The notes under the pieces were generated by a model. The model saw only the letters and a program-made list of their open reading frames with translations. It did no database searches and was not told the origin of the DNA. A DNA stretch of 64,000 nt from CAYLHS01 sp964594235 (GTDB lineage Bacteria; Actinomycetota; Acidimicrobiia; Spongiisociales; UBA4744), in NCBI GenBank assembly GCA_964594235.1, contig CAZQMF010000001.1:43805-107804 (forward strand). Direction: 5' to 3'. The position numbers and the translations under genes were made by a program. Of the stretch, positions 14,741 to 22,986 are shown piece by piece. Numbering within the stretch: the stretch's first letter is position 1; every line of letters begins with the position of its first letter.

Positions 14741-17142
14741 CCAGGTTCGAGCCGGATCCTTTTCAACGAGAAGCGGTTGACGCTATTGCATCGGGCGAGT
14801 CGGTCGTGGTGAGCGCCCCGACAGGTTCGGGCAAGACCCTCGTTGCCGAGTTCGCGATCGATGGAGCGCTCGGACGCGGCAGGAAGGCGTTCTACACCAC
14901 ACCACTGAAAGCGCTCTCCAACCAGAAGTTCAACGATTTCGGTCGACTCTACCCGGATGTGGGGTTGCTCACGGGAGACAACACGATCAACGGCGAGGCA
15001 CCGCTCGTCGTGATGACGACCGAGGTGCTGAGGAACATGATCTATGCGAACTCGCCCGCATTGGACAGCCTGGAGGTCGTGGTCCTCGACGAGGTGCACT
15101 ACCTTCAGGATCCGTCCAGGGGAGCAGTGTGGGAGGAGATAATCGTCCACGCGCCGGCAGGCGTACAACTGGTCTGCCTCTCTGCAACCGTGTCCAATGC
15201 AGACGAGTTCGCTGCGTGGGTGCGGAGTCGGAGGGGTCCCACGAGCCTCATCCAGGAGGATCGGCGACCAGTGCCTCTTGTGAACCTGTACGCCCTGAAG
15301 GACCGCTGGGACGATGCGGTGATACTCGAGCGCATGTTCGCCGACCAGAAGGTCAACCACACCATCGAGTCTCGAGTCACCGGCAGGAAGGCGAGACGCT
15401 ATGCGACGCCGAGGCGCAACGAGACCGTGGCGGCATTGGCGGCGAGGGACATGCTGCCCGCCATCTATTTCATCTTTTCGAGAGCGGGCTGCGACGACGC
15501 CTCCCGCAGGCTTGTCGAGGCAGGAGCGCGTTTCACGAATCTTATGGAGATCGAAGAGATACGATCCGTCGCCGAGCGTCAGACGGCCCACCTCGACTCT
15601 CGAGACCTGGTGGCGCTCGACTACGACGAGTGGCTGCACGGCCTCGAGGCGGGGATCGCGCCACATCACGCAGGCATGGTTCCTGCATTCAAGGAGACGG
15701 TCGAGGAGCTGTTTGCTCGGGGTCTCGTGAAGGTGGTGTTTGCGACCGAGACGTTGTCGCTTGGGATCAACATGCCCGCCCGGACGGTCGTCCTCGAGAA
15801 CCTGAGCAGATTCACCGGAGAGACCCACGAGTTCCTCCGTCCTGGTGACTACACCCAGTTGACCGGACGCGCCGGGCGGAGGGGGATCGATGAGGTCGGA
15901 TACGGTGTGGTGCTGCATTCCCGGTACGTGCCTTTCGTGAGAGTCACGGAACTCGCTCGCGCGGGATCGCACGCGCTCGCGTCGAGCTTCCGGCCCTCCT
16001 ACAACATGGCTGTGAATCTCATCGCGAACTACCCGCGTGATCGGGCAGAGCGCCTCCTTGGAGCGTCCTTCGGACAGTTCCTCGCGTCGAAAGGAATCGC
16101 GTCAAGACGGCGGTTGCTGAAACGTCAAGAGCTGCAACTCGAGGAGCTCCGCACAAGGGCGACGTGTGAGCGGGGCGATGTCGGCGACTATGTCCGACAG
16201 ATGCAGCACTCAGGGTCATACGACGTGGGTGACATCCTCGAGACCACCGAGGGTCGTGGCATCGTCGTGAAACGCCGGCACGGAAAACGAGTCGAACTGG
16301 TGATGATGACGGAGGATGGACGACTGTTGACGTTGGACCCTCGCATCTATCGCGACGCGCAGAAGGTTGGATGGATGGCCGTCGATGATGCCCGCAGGGT
16401 GACCGTCGATGCCGCGTACAGGAAGCACCTGGCTCGACGGATCGTCGATGGGATGACTCGGCATCCGGTCGCTTCGTGCCCCGATCGCGAGGCACACGCC
16501 GCTGCCCACAGGCGCTTGACGAGGCTTCAGCGTCGGGTCGATCGCCTCCACGCTGAACTCGAGAGGACGAGCGGCAGCCTCATCGACGAACTGGATCGAA
16601 TCCTCGCGTTGTTGGAAGCGTTGGGCTACGTGGAGGGATGGTCGCTGACCGAGCAGGGGGAACGACTCAGATCGATCTACTCGGACACGGATGTGTTGCT
16701 CTGCGAAGCGATTCGAAACAGACTGCTGGACGATCTCGAACCGGCCGAGATGGCGTCGCTGATCTCGATGACCGTGTACGAGGCCCGCCGGGCCGAAACC
16801 ATCACACAGGAGTGGCCCACACCAGGCCTCGCAGAGCGAGGCGTGCAGGTGGAATCGTTGTGGGAAGGGCTCGTCGACCGGGAGCAGTCCCTGCGTCTGC
16901 CTCGAACACGTCCTCCGGAGAGGGGCTTCATGGATGCCGCGTACCGTTGGGCATCGGGCGCCGACCTCGACGAGCTGCCCGACGTTGCCGGTGCGGGCGA
17001 CTTCGTACGAACCTCTCGCCAGTTGCTCGATGTGATGCGCCAGGTACGGGACGCAATTCCTCGGCTCAGGAGCCCGATGGTCGAAGCGATCAGGGCAATG
17101 GATCGCGGCGTCGTGGCGGCTCCGAGGCATGAACATGAGTGA
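14737..17142 (+). CDS. helY: SKI2-family DEAD/DEAH-box RNA helicase HelY
   Basis: This encodes 801 residues, with ATG overlapping the tatC stop. Helicase motifs in order: Q-like FEPDPFQREAV, motif I SAPTGSGKT, Ia TTPLKALSNQK, motif II DEVHYLQD, motif III LSATV, and motif VI QLTGRAGRRGID. The C-terminus has the DSHCT-type helical domain (ILALLEALGYVEGW; LLCEAIRNRLLDDLEPAEMA). Related to Mtr4/Dob10 and mycobacterial HelY (Rv2092c), it should unwind RNA in turnover or ribosome-related processing. At 801 residues it is shorter than the mycobacterial protein (about 900). Confidence 0.93.
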   Translation: MTRFEPDPFQREAVDAIASGESVVVSAPTGSGKTLVAEFAIDGALGRGRKAFYTTPLKALSNQKFNDFGRLYPDVGLLTGDNTINGEAPLVVMTTEVLRNMIYANSPALDSLEVVVLDEVHYLQDPSRGAVWEEIIVHAPAGVQLVCLSATVSNADEFAAWVRSRRGPTSLIQEDRRPVPLVNLYALKDRWDDAVILERMFADQKVNHTIESRVTGRKARRYATPRRNETVAALAARDMLPAIYFIFSRAGCDDASRRLVEAGARFTNLMEIEEIRSVAERQTAHLDSRDLVALDYDEWLHGLEAGIAPHHAGMVPAFKETVEELFARGLVKVVFATETLSLGINMPARTVVLENLSRFTGETHEFLRPGDYTQLTGRAGRRGIDEVGYGVVLHSRYVPFVRVTELARAGSHALASSFRPSYNMAVNLIANYPRDRAERLLGASFGQFLASKGIASRRRLLKRQELQLEELRTRATCERGDVGDYVRQMQHSGSYDVGDILETTEGRGIVVKRRHGKRVELVMMTEDGRLLTLDPRIYRDAQKVGWMAVDDARRVTVDAAYRKHLARRIVDGMTRHPVASCPDREAHAAAHRRLTRLQRRVDRLHAELERTSGSLIDELDRILALLEALGYVEGWSLTEQGERLRSIYSDTDVLLCEAIRNRLLDDLEPAEMASLISMTVYEARRAETITQEWPTPGLAERGVQVESLWEGLVDREQSLRLPRTRPPERGFMDAAYRWASGADLDELPDVAGAGDFVRTSRQLLDVMRQVRDAIPRLRSPMVEAIRAMDRGVVAAPRHEHE

Positions 17143-18028
17143 GTGGCTCGTCCTCGTCAACCCGCTCGCCGGGAAGGGTCGGCATGCCGACCAGCGGACT
17201 CGGGGGGCCTTGGCAGCGTACGGGATCGGCGCCGACGTCGTTGTGCCCACGACACCGACAGCCATGCGGATAGCGGTGGACGCCGGCGTCGAGGAGGGGC
17301 GGACGCGCTTTGTGGCTGTCGGCGGCGACGGGACTGCGAACCTGGTGGCGGACCAACTCCTCTCACACCCTTGGTCGACACCACCAGTACTCGGGCTACT
17401 CCCCGGAGGATCTGGCTCGGACCTCGCCAGGTCGTTTGAGATCCCCCAGCGCATCGAGGACGCCGTGGCAACGCTGCGCGGGGATGCCATTGCCATCGTG
17501 GACGTGGGGGTTCTGGAAGGACGGTGGGGATCGAGAAGGTTCGTGAACTGCGCGGAGTCAGGCCTCACGGCGGCCGTACTGCACCGATCGATGCGTCTAC
17601 CGCGATGGCTGGGATCTGTGAAGTACCACCTTGCCCTCGGGCTCGTGTACCCGAGGGTGCAGCTCGCCACGATGACGGTTCGCGCTGGTGGGAACGAATT
17701 CCGAGGGAGCTCGCTCCTCGCAGTGTTCGCGAATGGCCGCTACTTCGCCGGTGGATGGAAGATCGCCCCTGAGGCATCGGTGTCGGACGGATTGTTCGAC
17801 ATCCAGGTGTTCGAGGCAACGAAACGAGACATCCCGCGCTTGTGGTGGCTCGCAAAGTCGGGCGCCCATGTTGACGAACCCAACATCCATCACTTCACAG
17901 CCGAGACCTTCACGCTGGAGGTTGCGGATGGTTGGCCGATTGAGGCCGACGGTGAATACTTCGGGGAGGGATCGATACGAGGCAGCATTATTCGATCTGC
18001 GCTCTCCATCAAGATTCTCGACCCGTAG
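17129..18028 (+). CDS. dagK: Diacylglycerol/lipid kinase family protein
   Basis: This encodes 299 residues. The N-terminal catalytic domain has VNPLAGKGRH (nucleotide loop) and the hallmark GGDGT (VAVGGDGTANLVADQL), followed by GLLPGGSGSDLARSF. The C-terminal beta domain contains VFANGRYFAGGWKIAPEASV and ends in IEADGEYF, a lipid-kinase pattern. Homologues phosphorylate diacylglycerol or related lipids with ATP. The start overlaps the helY end by 14 bp; ATG 17135 is an alternative. Lipid substrate is not predictable. Confidence 0.9.
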   Translation: MNMSEWLVLVNPLAGKGRHADQRTRGALAAYGIGADVVVPTTPTAMRIAVDAGVEEGRTRFVAVGGDGTANLVADQLLSHPWSTPPVLGLLPGGSGSDLARSFEIPQRIEDAVATLRGDAIAIVDVGVLEGRWGSRRFVNCAESGLTAAVLHRSMRLPRWLGSVKYHLALGLVYPRVQLATMTVRAGGNEFRGSSLLAVFANGRYFAGGWKIAPEASVSDGLFDIQVFEATKRDIPRLWWLAKSGAHVDEPNIHHFTAETFTLEVADGWPIEADGEYFGEGSIRGSIIRSALSIKILDP

Positions 18029-18070
18029 AACGCTCTCTCGAACGTTTCACCACACTTCGACAGGAGTGGG

Positions 18071-18100
18071 TATACTCTCGCCGCCCCTCCGGCTGAGGGG
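18071..18100 (+). promoter_or_regulatory. -10 element and leader hairpin upstream of DUF4193 gene
   Basis: TATACT at 18071-18076 is a good -10 match; a convincing -35 is not seen at 16-18 bp. Just downstream, CCCCTC (18084-18089) and GAGGGG (18095-18100) form a perfect 6-bp GC-rich hairpin with a five-base loop, placed in the expected 5' leader about 30 nt before the ATG at 18131. Confidence 0.4.
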
Positions 18101-18130
18101 CAGGGTGATTCCGGAGACAGGGAAGTCGAG

Positions 18131-18661
18131 ATGAATCGCGACACCTTCGACGACGTGGACGACGAGCTCGAATACGAGGAAGTTGACGCGCCGGACGACC
18201 TCGAGGAGTTGGACGAAGAGGACGCCGGCGACATCGACGAGTTCGAGGATGCAGACGAGGTCGACGACGATGAAGATGGCCTCGACCTGGACGACCTGGG
18301 TCTCGATCTCGCAGAAGGCTTCGGCGACGCGAGCTCCAGCAGCGCCGACGTCGAGGAGGACGAGGTCGAAGACGGGGGCGACGATGAGGACGAGGACGAA
18401 GTAGCCGCCGAAGAGAACGAAGAAGCCCTGGAAGAACTCGAGGCCGAAGAACTCGAACTCCTCGACGACGAGGTAGCGGAGACGCTCCTCCTCGACGAAG
18501 CAGCGGAACTTCGAGCCATCCGAAGAGCTGAGCTCACTCTCGATGCGGACGCCGAGAGCATCCGAGGAGACGAATTCGTGTGTCAGTCCTGCTTCCTGGT
18601 CAAACGCACCAGCCAGCTCGCCAACAAGCGGAAGCTAATCTGCAAGGACTGTGCCGACTGA
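18131..18661 (+). CDS. DUF4193-like acidic zinc-ribbon protein
   Basis: This encodes 176 residues. Residues 1-140 are extremely Asp/Glu-rich and low in complexity (for example DLEELDEEDAGDIDEFED), then a compact C-terminal zinc ribbon FVCQSCFLVKRTSQLANKRK...ICKDCAD. The ribbon, with SCFLV and the final CxDC, is the diagnostic end of actinobacterial DUF4193 proteins (about 100 residues in mycobacteria); here the acidic arm is greatly extended. Function is unknown, but the family is actinobacteria-specific, which supports the taxonomic call. It has its own promoter-like upstream sequence. The stop lies within the next gene's start region. Confidence 0.8.
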   Translation: MNRDTFDDVDDELEYEEVDAPDDLEELDEEDAGDIDEFEDADEVDDDEDGLDLDDLGLDLAEGFGDASSSSADVEEDEVEDGGDDEDEDEVAAEENEEALEELEAEELELLDDEVAETLLLDEAAELRAIRRAELTLDADAESIRGDEFVCQSCFLVKRTSQLANKRKLICKDCAD

Positions 18662-19373
18662 TCCCTCGTCTGTCGCCGTTGTCATACCCACGTACAACGA
18701 GCGAGAGAATCTCTCATCCATCGTCAACTCGGTGACCCGGTTTGGGTATCGCGTACTGGTGGTCGACGACAACTCTCCCGACGGAACCGGTGACCTGGCC
18801 GACGGGCTGGCGCACGAGAGTGAACTGGTGCGTGTCCTCCACAGGACTTCGAAACAGGGTCTCGGACCCGCCTATGCAGACGGATTCCGCCAGGCCATTG
18901 GCGCCGGTGCGGAGATCCTGTGCGAGATGGATGCCGACTTCTCGCACGATCCCGCCACTCTTCCCAGACTCGTCGCTGCAGTCGAACGGGGAGCGGACCT
19001 CGCGATCGGGAGCAGATACGTCGAGGGAGGTGGCGTACCCGACTGGCCATTTCACCGGCGGATGCTCTCGAAGGGCGGAAACACGTACGCGAAGCTGATG
19101 CTTCAACTGCCGGTGAACGACGCAACTGGGGGATTCAGGGCGTTCCGGAAGGAAGCGCTCACCCGTCTGCATCCAGAGACGTGCCTCGCGTCCGGCTATG
19201 CGTTCCAAGTCGAGATGACCTGGCGAGCCGTACGGGAAGGCATGCGAATAGAGGAGGTTCCCATCACGTTCCGAGACCGAACGGCTGGGAAGTCGAAGAT
19301 GGGGCTTCCTATCGTGCTCGAAGCGATGTGGCTGGTCACCAAATGGGGTGTGACACGAAGGGATCGACGGTGA
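18651..19373 (+). CDS. ppm1: Polyprenol-phosphate mannosyltransferase (Ppm1/DPM1-like GT2)
   Basis: This encodes 240 residues from GTG 18651. It is a family-2 glycosyltransferase: VVIPTYNERENL at the N-terminus, VVDDNSPDGTG, the DXD-like EMDADFSHDP, and GGFRAFRKEAL. The C-terminal FRDRTAGKSKMG motif is typical of dolichol/polyprenol-phosphate mannose synthases. It transfers mannose from GDP-mannose to polyprenyl phosphate to supply periplasmic mannosylation. There is no membrane domain, so it is the catalytic half only, as in many actinobacteria where the acyltransferase Lnt-like half is separate. Confidence 0.9.
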   Translation: MPTDPSSVAVVIPTYNERENLSSIVNSVTRFGYRVLVVDDNSPDGTGDLADGLAHESELVRVLHRTSKQGLGPAYADGFRQAIGAGAEILCEMDADFSHDPATLPRLVAAVERGADLAIGSRYVEGGGVPDWPFHRRMLSKGGNTYAKLMLQLPVNDATGGFRAFRKEALTRLHPETCLASGYAFQVEMTWRAVREGMRIEEVPITFRDRTAGKSKMGLPIVLEAMWLVTKWGVTRRDRR

Positions 19374-19807
19374 CGGGCCCATCGTCGAGGTTCGCCATTT
19401 CAGATGATGTCGACGATCTGATTCGCCTCTACCGACTGCTCGACGAGGAGATGGCGGCGCTCCGGCCCGGCTGGTCGGTGACGGACGGGCTCCCCGAGCC
19501 CATCGAGCGTACGCTTGACTCGAGGCTCGGTGGCTGCGTCGTCGGCCTCTTCGACGGCGTGCCGGTCGGATTCCTCGTGGCTGACCTGACACCACCCATC
19601 TGCGAGATCGAGATCATGTACACACACCCGGAAGCTCGAGGAGTGGGTGTGGGCGAGGCGATGATGAGCCTACTGAAATCAGAAGCGAAAACACGAGGCA
19701 TTGGTTCATTCGATGTATCGGTGCTACCCGGACATCGTGCGGCGAAGAACTTCTTCGAAGGGGAGGGCTTCAAGGCGCGGCTGATCATCATGCACCACGA
19801 TGAGTGA
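19370..19807 (+). CDS. GNAT-family N-acetyltransferase
   Basis: This encodes 145 residues from GTG 19370, overlapping the ppm1 stop (GTGA). A GNAT fold is indicated by IEIMYTHPEARGVGVGEAMM, containing the acetyl-CoA loop R-G-x-G-x-G/A, and the C-terminal NFFEGEGF block. Substrate unknown. The overlap with the downstream Nudix gene suggests one transcript. An upstream extension lies inside ppm1 and is rejected. Confidence 0.82.
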   Translation: MTGPSSRFAISDDVDDLIRLYRLLDEEMAALRPGWSVTDGLPEPIERTLDSRLGGCVVGLFDGVPVGFLVADLTPPICEIEIMYTHPEARGVGVGEAMMSLLKSEAKTRGIGSFDVSVLPGHRAAKNFFEGEGFKARLIIMHHDE

Positions 19808-20213
19808 CCGCCGCCCGGTCCCAGGCGTGGGTGCCGTCGTCATTCGAGACGGATCCTTGCTGCTGATCCGGCGGGGCAGGGGAGCGAACCAGGGATTGTG
19901 GGCGGTGCCGGGAGGCAAGGTCGAGTACGGTGAGACCCTGCGAGACGCCGTCTCGCGTGAGACGCTCGAGGAGACGGGTTATGTCGTCTCGGTCGGCGAC
20001 ATCGCATGGGCCGGCGACGCGATTGGGCCCGGTGATCCTCCGGAGTGGCACTACACCTTGATCGACTTCTACGCGACCGTGGTGGGCGGTGAGCTTGCGG
20101 TCGGCGACGATGCGGCCGCCGTCGAGTGGGTGCCGTTGGAGGCCGTACTGCTACGTCCGGTCACACCCACGATGGTGGACCTCATGCAGGTGCTTGATCA
20201 GAGAAGGATCTGA
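19800..20213 (+). CDS. Nudix hydrolase
   Basis: This encodes 137 residues. The Nudix box GKVEYGETLRDAVSRETLEE plus TGYV fits G-x5-E-x7-R-E-U-x-E-E-x-G-U exactly. A WHYTLIDFYATV strand follows. Proteins of this size hydrolyse nucleoside diphosphate derivatives, often ADP-ribose or oxidised dNTPs; the substrate is not visible. The 3' end overlaps the convergent DUF1015 gene by 32 bp, leaving no room for a terminator. Confidence 0.88.
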   Translation: MSDRRPVPGVGAVVIRDGSLLLIRRGRGANQGLWAVPGGKVEYGETLRDAVSRETLEETGYVVSVGDIAWAGDAIGPGDPPEWHYTLIDFYATVVGGELAVGDDAAAVEWVPLEAVLLRPVTPTMVDLMQVLDQRRI

Positions 20214-21309
20214 AGATCAACCCGGCGAGCGGCTTTGGCATGAACAGGGTCGTCTTGCGGGGAAAGCGCACGTTGTCATCAGCGGCCTCGGAGACGGCCT
20301 CATCAGGGACGGGTGCCATCAACATGACAGCGCCCTCTGCGTGGTCCGAGAGGCGACGAAGGAGTCGATCAGGATCTCCGTGGAACTCCGCTTCGCTCTC
20401 GTGCACGCCGAGGGTCGGGTAGAGCAGCTCGCGGGCGACCGCAGTACTCGCGAGCTGCCACGGACGGGGAAGCTGCTGAAGCGCCTCCGGTCGGGGGATC
20501 AGGTGCCACGAACCGGACTCGAGCACCACCGTGATCGTCCCGGGTTCGGTCGGGACGACCGCCGGTCCCTGGCGAACATCGAAGCGGCCTTCGGGCGAGG
20601 TCCAGGAGAGAACAGGGAAGAATCGGTGGATCGGCCTGATGTCTAGACCGCTTCCTTCGGCGGGCGCGACGAAGGCCATGATCGAGTCCCAGGGTCCTGG
20701 GACTCCTCGCGATGCACGGAACTCGAGAGCAGCGGAGTAGCGGTGGTGTCCGTCGGCGATCGCCAGAGGGTGTGCGTCGATGGCCGGACCGACGTTCGGA
20801 TCGTACAGGTCGTACACGGCATGGCGTACGCCCTCACGTTCAACAACCCATCGAGGCGGTCCGGTCGGCTCCAACAAGCGGGCAAGCGCGCGAGAGGGTG
20901 ACAATGCAATGATGAGGTCGAGGTTGGCTTGGGTCGCTTCGAGGAGCTGCCGGCGATCTGCGCCTGTACGGCTCATGGTCTCCTCGTGCGCGAGAACCCG
21001 GGGTCCGAACTCCTCGACCTCTATCGCACCGACGACACCGCGAGCTTCCCTGGCGAGTCCATCGTTCGCACGAAACTGCATCGTGTACAAGTAGGTTCGT
21101 GGTGTCGGATCTGTTCGAATCGCCCCAGAACTCCTCCAACTCGAGAGCAGTCGAGAAGCCTGATCGTGGGACTGGGGGAGGAGCAGGCGGGCGATGTTGT
21201 GGGGTGACGATTCCCGAAACGGGGCGACATCGTCGATCATGTCGTACGGCGGGCTCGTCGAGGCGGCCACGTCATCGGCGAAGTAGGAGCCTCGGAAGGG
21301 TGTGAACAT
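20182..21309 (-). CDS. DUF1015-family protein
   Basis: This encodes 375 residues from ATG 21307-21309 (MFTPFRGSYF), which matches the usual F-x-P-F-R start of DUF1015; an upstream extension of the frame is ignored. Recognisable blocks are SPPYDMID, RTYLYTMQF, VVGAIEVEEFG, VLAHEETMS, and ADGHHRYSAALEF with the conserved GHHR. The family is widespread and mostly uncharacterised, often near amino-acid or phosphate metabolism genes. Its start codon overlaps the divergent HAD gene start, and its 3' end overlaps the Nudix gene. Confidence 0.85.
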   Translation of the reverse strand: MFTPFRGSYFADDVAASTSPPYDMIDDVAPFRESSPHNIARLLLPQSHDQASRLLSSWRSSGAIRTDPTPRTYLYTMQFRANDGLAREARGVVGAIEVEEFGPRVLAHEETMSRTGADRRQLLEATQANLDLIIALSPSRALARLLEPTGPPRWVVEREGVRHAVYDLYDPNVGPAIDAHPLAIADGHHRYSAALEFRASRGVPGPWDSIMAFVAPAEGSGLDIRPIHRFFPVLSWTSPEGRFDVRQGPAVVPTEPGTITVVLESGSWHLIPRPEALQQLPRPWQLASTAVARELLYPTLGVHESEAEFHGDPDRLLRRLSDHAEGAVMLMAPVPDEAVSEAADDNVRFPRKTTLFMPKPLAGLIFRSFSDQAPA

Positions 21310-22105
21310 GTCCGAAGTTGTAGCGAGTGACCAAAGGCAAGGCAATATCGTCTGCGATCTCGACGGGGTGATCTACCGCGGATCGACGCCTATCGAAGGG
21401 GCAGCTGACGCGCTACGACAACTGGAGTCGAAAGGGTTCACGATTCTCTTTGTGACCAACAACTCGATCGCGACCGTAGAGGCGACAGCGAGGAAGATCG
21501 CAGAGATCAGCGGATACGAGGCGTCCGTCGATCAGATTCTGGGATCGGCGGAGGCCGCAGCGACGATTCTCCAATCGGACAAACCCGACACCATGGTGGT
21601 CGGTGGGGACGGTATCGTCGAAGCGCTTTCGGCCAGATCCATTCCGATGACAGAGGACCCGGCTGCCGCACGGGCAGTTGTCGTAGGGCTCGACAGGGAG
21701 TTCTCCTACGTGAAGCTGGACGCCGCCGCCACGGCTATCCGCGGAGGCGCTCGATTCATCGCGACGAATACCGACGTCACGTTCCCGGGTTCGGGGGGGA
21801 TCCATCCTGGAGCCGGTGCGATCGTGGCGGCGATCGAGGTCGCTTCGGGCGTGCGACCGCTGGTCGCGGGCAAGCCTCACTCGGCGATTCGTGCCCTCAT
21901 CAGAGAGCGGATCAAGCCCGGACCCGTGTGGGTTGTCGGGGATCGGCCCGAAACCGACCTGGCGATGGCGAGGGCCGAACGGTGGCACGCAGCGCTCGTG
22001 CTCACAGGGATCGCCACGTCTGAGAAGGACGTTCCCAAGGGACTGGAGCCCGACGTGATCATCGACTCGATCGTCAACCTGCCTGAACGAATCGACCCCG
22101 TGTGA
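21308..22105 (+). CDS. HAD-IIA (NagD/4-nitrophenylphosphatase-like) phosphatase
   Basis: This encodes 265 residues from ATG 21308, with GGAAGGG at 21294-21300 seven bases upstream; GTG 21302 is the alternative. HAD motif I is CDLDGVIYRG with the nucleophilic Asp, motif II is FVTNNS, and motifs III/IV are GKPH and VGDRPETDLAMA. The cap insert is the C2a (HAD-IIA) type. It matches the position of Rv1692, reported as a glycerol-3-phosphate phosphatase, upstream of tlyA. The 3' end overlaps the convergent rhomboid gene by 32 bp. Confidence 0.9.
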   Translation: MSEVVASDQRQGNIVCDLDGVIYRGSTPIEGAADALRQLESKGFTILFVTNNSIATVEATARKIAEISGYEASVDQILGSAEAAATILQSDKPDTMVVGGDGIVEALSARSIPMTEDPAAARAVVVGLDREFSYVKLDAAATAIRGGARFIATNTDVTFPGSGGIHPGAGAIVAAIEVASGVRPLVAGKPHSAIRALIRERIKPGPVWVVGDRPETDLAMARAERWHAALVLTGIATSEKDVPKGLEPDVIIDSIVNLPERIDPV

Positions 22106-22811
22106 GGCGACGCCGGTGCGCGAGGAGCGCCGGTCGCAGCACCATCGCGACCACCGCTCCGAACAAGAACCCGCCGATGTGCGCCTGCCAGGCGACGCCC
22201 GTCCCGCTCACGAAGAACTGGCCTACGAGCCATACACCGAGAAACAGGGCGGCAGGGAGGGCAATGGGGAGGAAGAACAGAATCGGGAACACCGAGACGA
22301 TCCTCGCCTTCGGATAGAGGACCAGGTAGGCCCCCATCACTCCCGCGATCGCGCCGGAGGCCCCGACAAGCGGCGTGGTGGCGTTTGGTGTCGACAGCAC
22401 GAACGTGGCGGTCGCAACAACCCCTGAGAGCAGATAGAAGATCAGATACCCGAGTTTCCCGAACGCGTCCTCGACGTTGTTGCCGAAAATCCACAGCACC
22501 CACAAGTTGCCGGCGAGATGCCAGAAGCTCGCGTGCAGGAACATGGAAACGAGGACGCTCTCCCACAGGGTCTTCTCTGGAAAGAGCGGGGGTGGGCTCG
22601 AGACGTCCGAACATCCGTTGAGATCTCCGTGATCGAGAAGCGCTCCGGACGACAGCTCGCAGGGAATCGCGGCGTGTGCAAGGTCGAATTCGTACGCTGC
22701 CTGTTCGGTGTGGGGTTGCACGAAAAAGAACACGAAGGTCGCCACACCGATGATCAGCCAGGTGACCAACGGCCGGGTGACACCAGGATTCGCGTCACGG
22801 ATCGGAATCAA
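22074..22811 (-). CDS. Rhomboid-family intramembrane serine protease
   Basis: This encodes 245 residues from TTG at 22809-22811, supported by GGAGAGG a few bases upstream; no ATG or GTG fits. Rhomboid landmarks: HASFWHLAGNLWVLWIFGNN with the conserved HxxxN region, the catalytic Ser in VGASGAIAGVMG, and the catalytic His in AHIGGFLFGA. About six to seven transmembrane helices are visible. It cleaves transmembrane substrates within the membrane; substrates unknown. An extracytoplasmic loop after TM1 holds two Cys (PCELSSG, NGCSD), possibly disulfide-bonded. Confidence 0.9.
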   Translation of the reverse strand: MIPIRDANPGVTRPLVTWLIIGVATFVFFFVQPHTEQAAYEFDLAHAAIPCELSSGALLDHGDLNGCSDVSSPPPLFPEKTLWESVLVSMFLHASFWHLAGNLWVLWIFGNNVEDAFGKLGYLIFYLLSGVVATATFVLSTPNATTPLVGASGAIAGVMGAYLVLYPKARIVSVFPILFFLPIALPAALFLGVWLVGQFFVSGTGVAWQAHIGGFLFGAVVAMVLRPALLAHRRRLTRGRFVQAG

Positions 22812-22851
22812 ATGACCTCTCCTGTCGTGGTGGTCTGTGATAATGCCAGCG

Positions 22852-22986
22852 ATGGATGATACGCACGTGGCCCAGCTTCTCGCCGAACTCGCGGACGCCG
22901 ACCCCGCAGAAGCGGCCGAGATCGCCGAACGACTCGCGCAATTGCTCGCGAGCCGCCTCGAGATGGACGAGGAGCCGTCCGCCTGA
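22852..22986 (+). CDS. 44-residue acidic helical microprotein upstream of tlyA
   Basis: ATG 22852 to TGA 22986. The protein is acidic and alanine-rich, predicted as two helices (VAQLLAELADADPAEAAEIA and ERLAQLLASRLEMDEEPSA). It occupies the place of the small gene Rv1693 between the HAD phosphatase and TlyA in Mycobacterium, which supports it being real. Its last codons hold the GAGGAG Shine-Dalgarno sequence for tlyA, and its stop overlaps the inferred tlyA CTG start. Function unknown. Confidence 0.65.
   Translation: MDDTHVAQLLAELADADPAEAAEIAERLAQLLASRLEMDEEPSA

Noticed and set aside
14686..15972. Minus-strand open frame of 428 codons
   Set aside because: It is antisense to the catalytic core of helY and the end of tatC, with no recognisable domain.
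16216..17670. Long open frame of 484 codons on the minus strand
   Set aside because: It lies opposite helY and the lipid-kinase gene, both with clear family motifs; the translation is rich in Arg, Ser, Pro and His with no motif, typical of antisense frames in GC-rich DNA.
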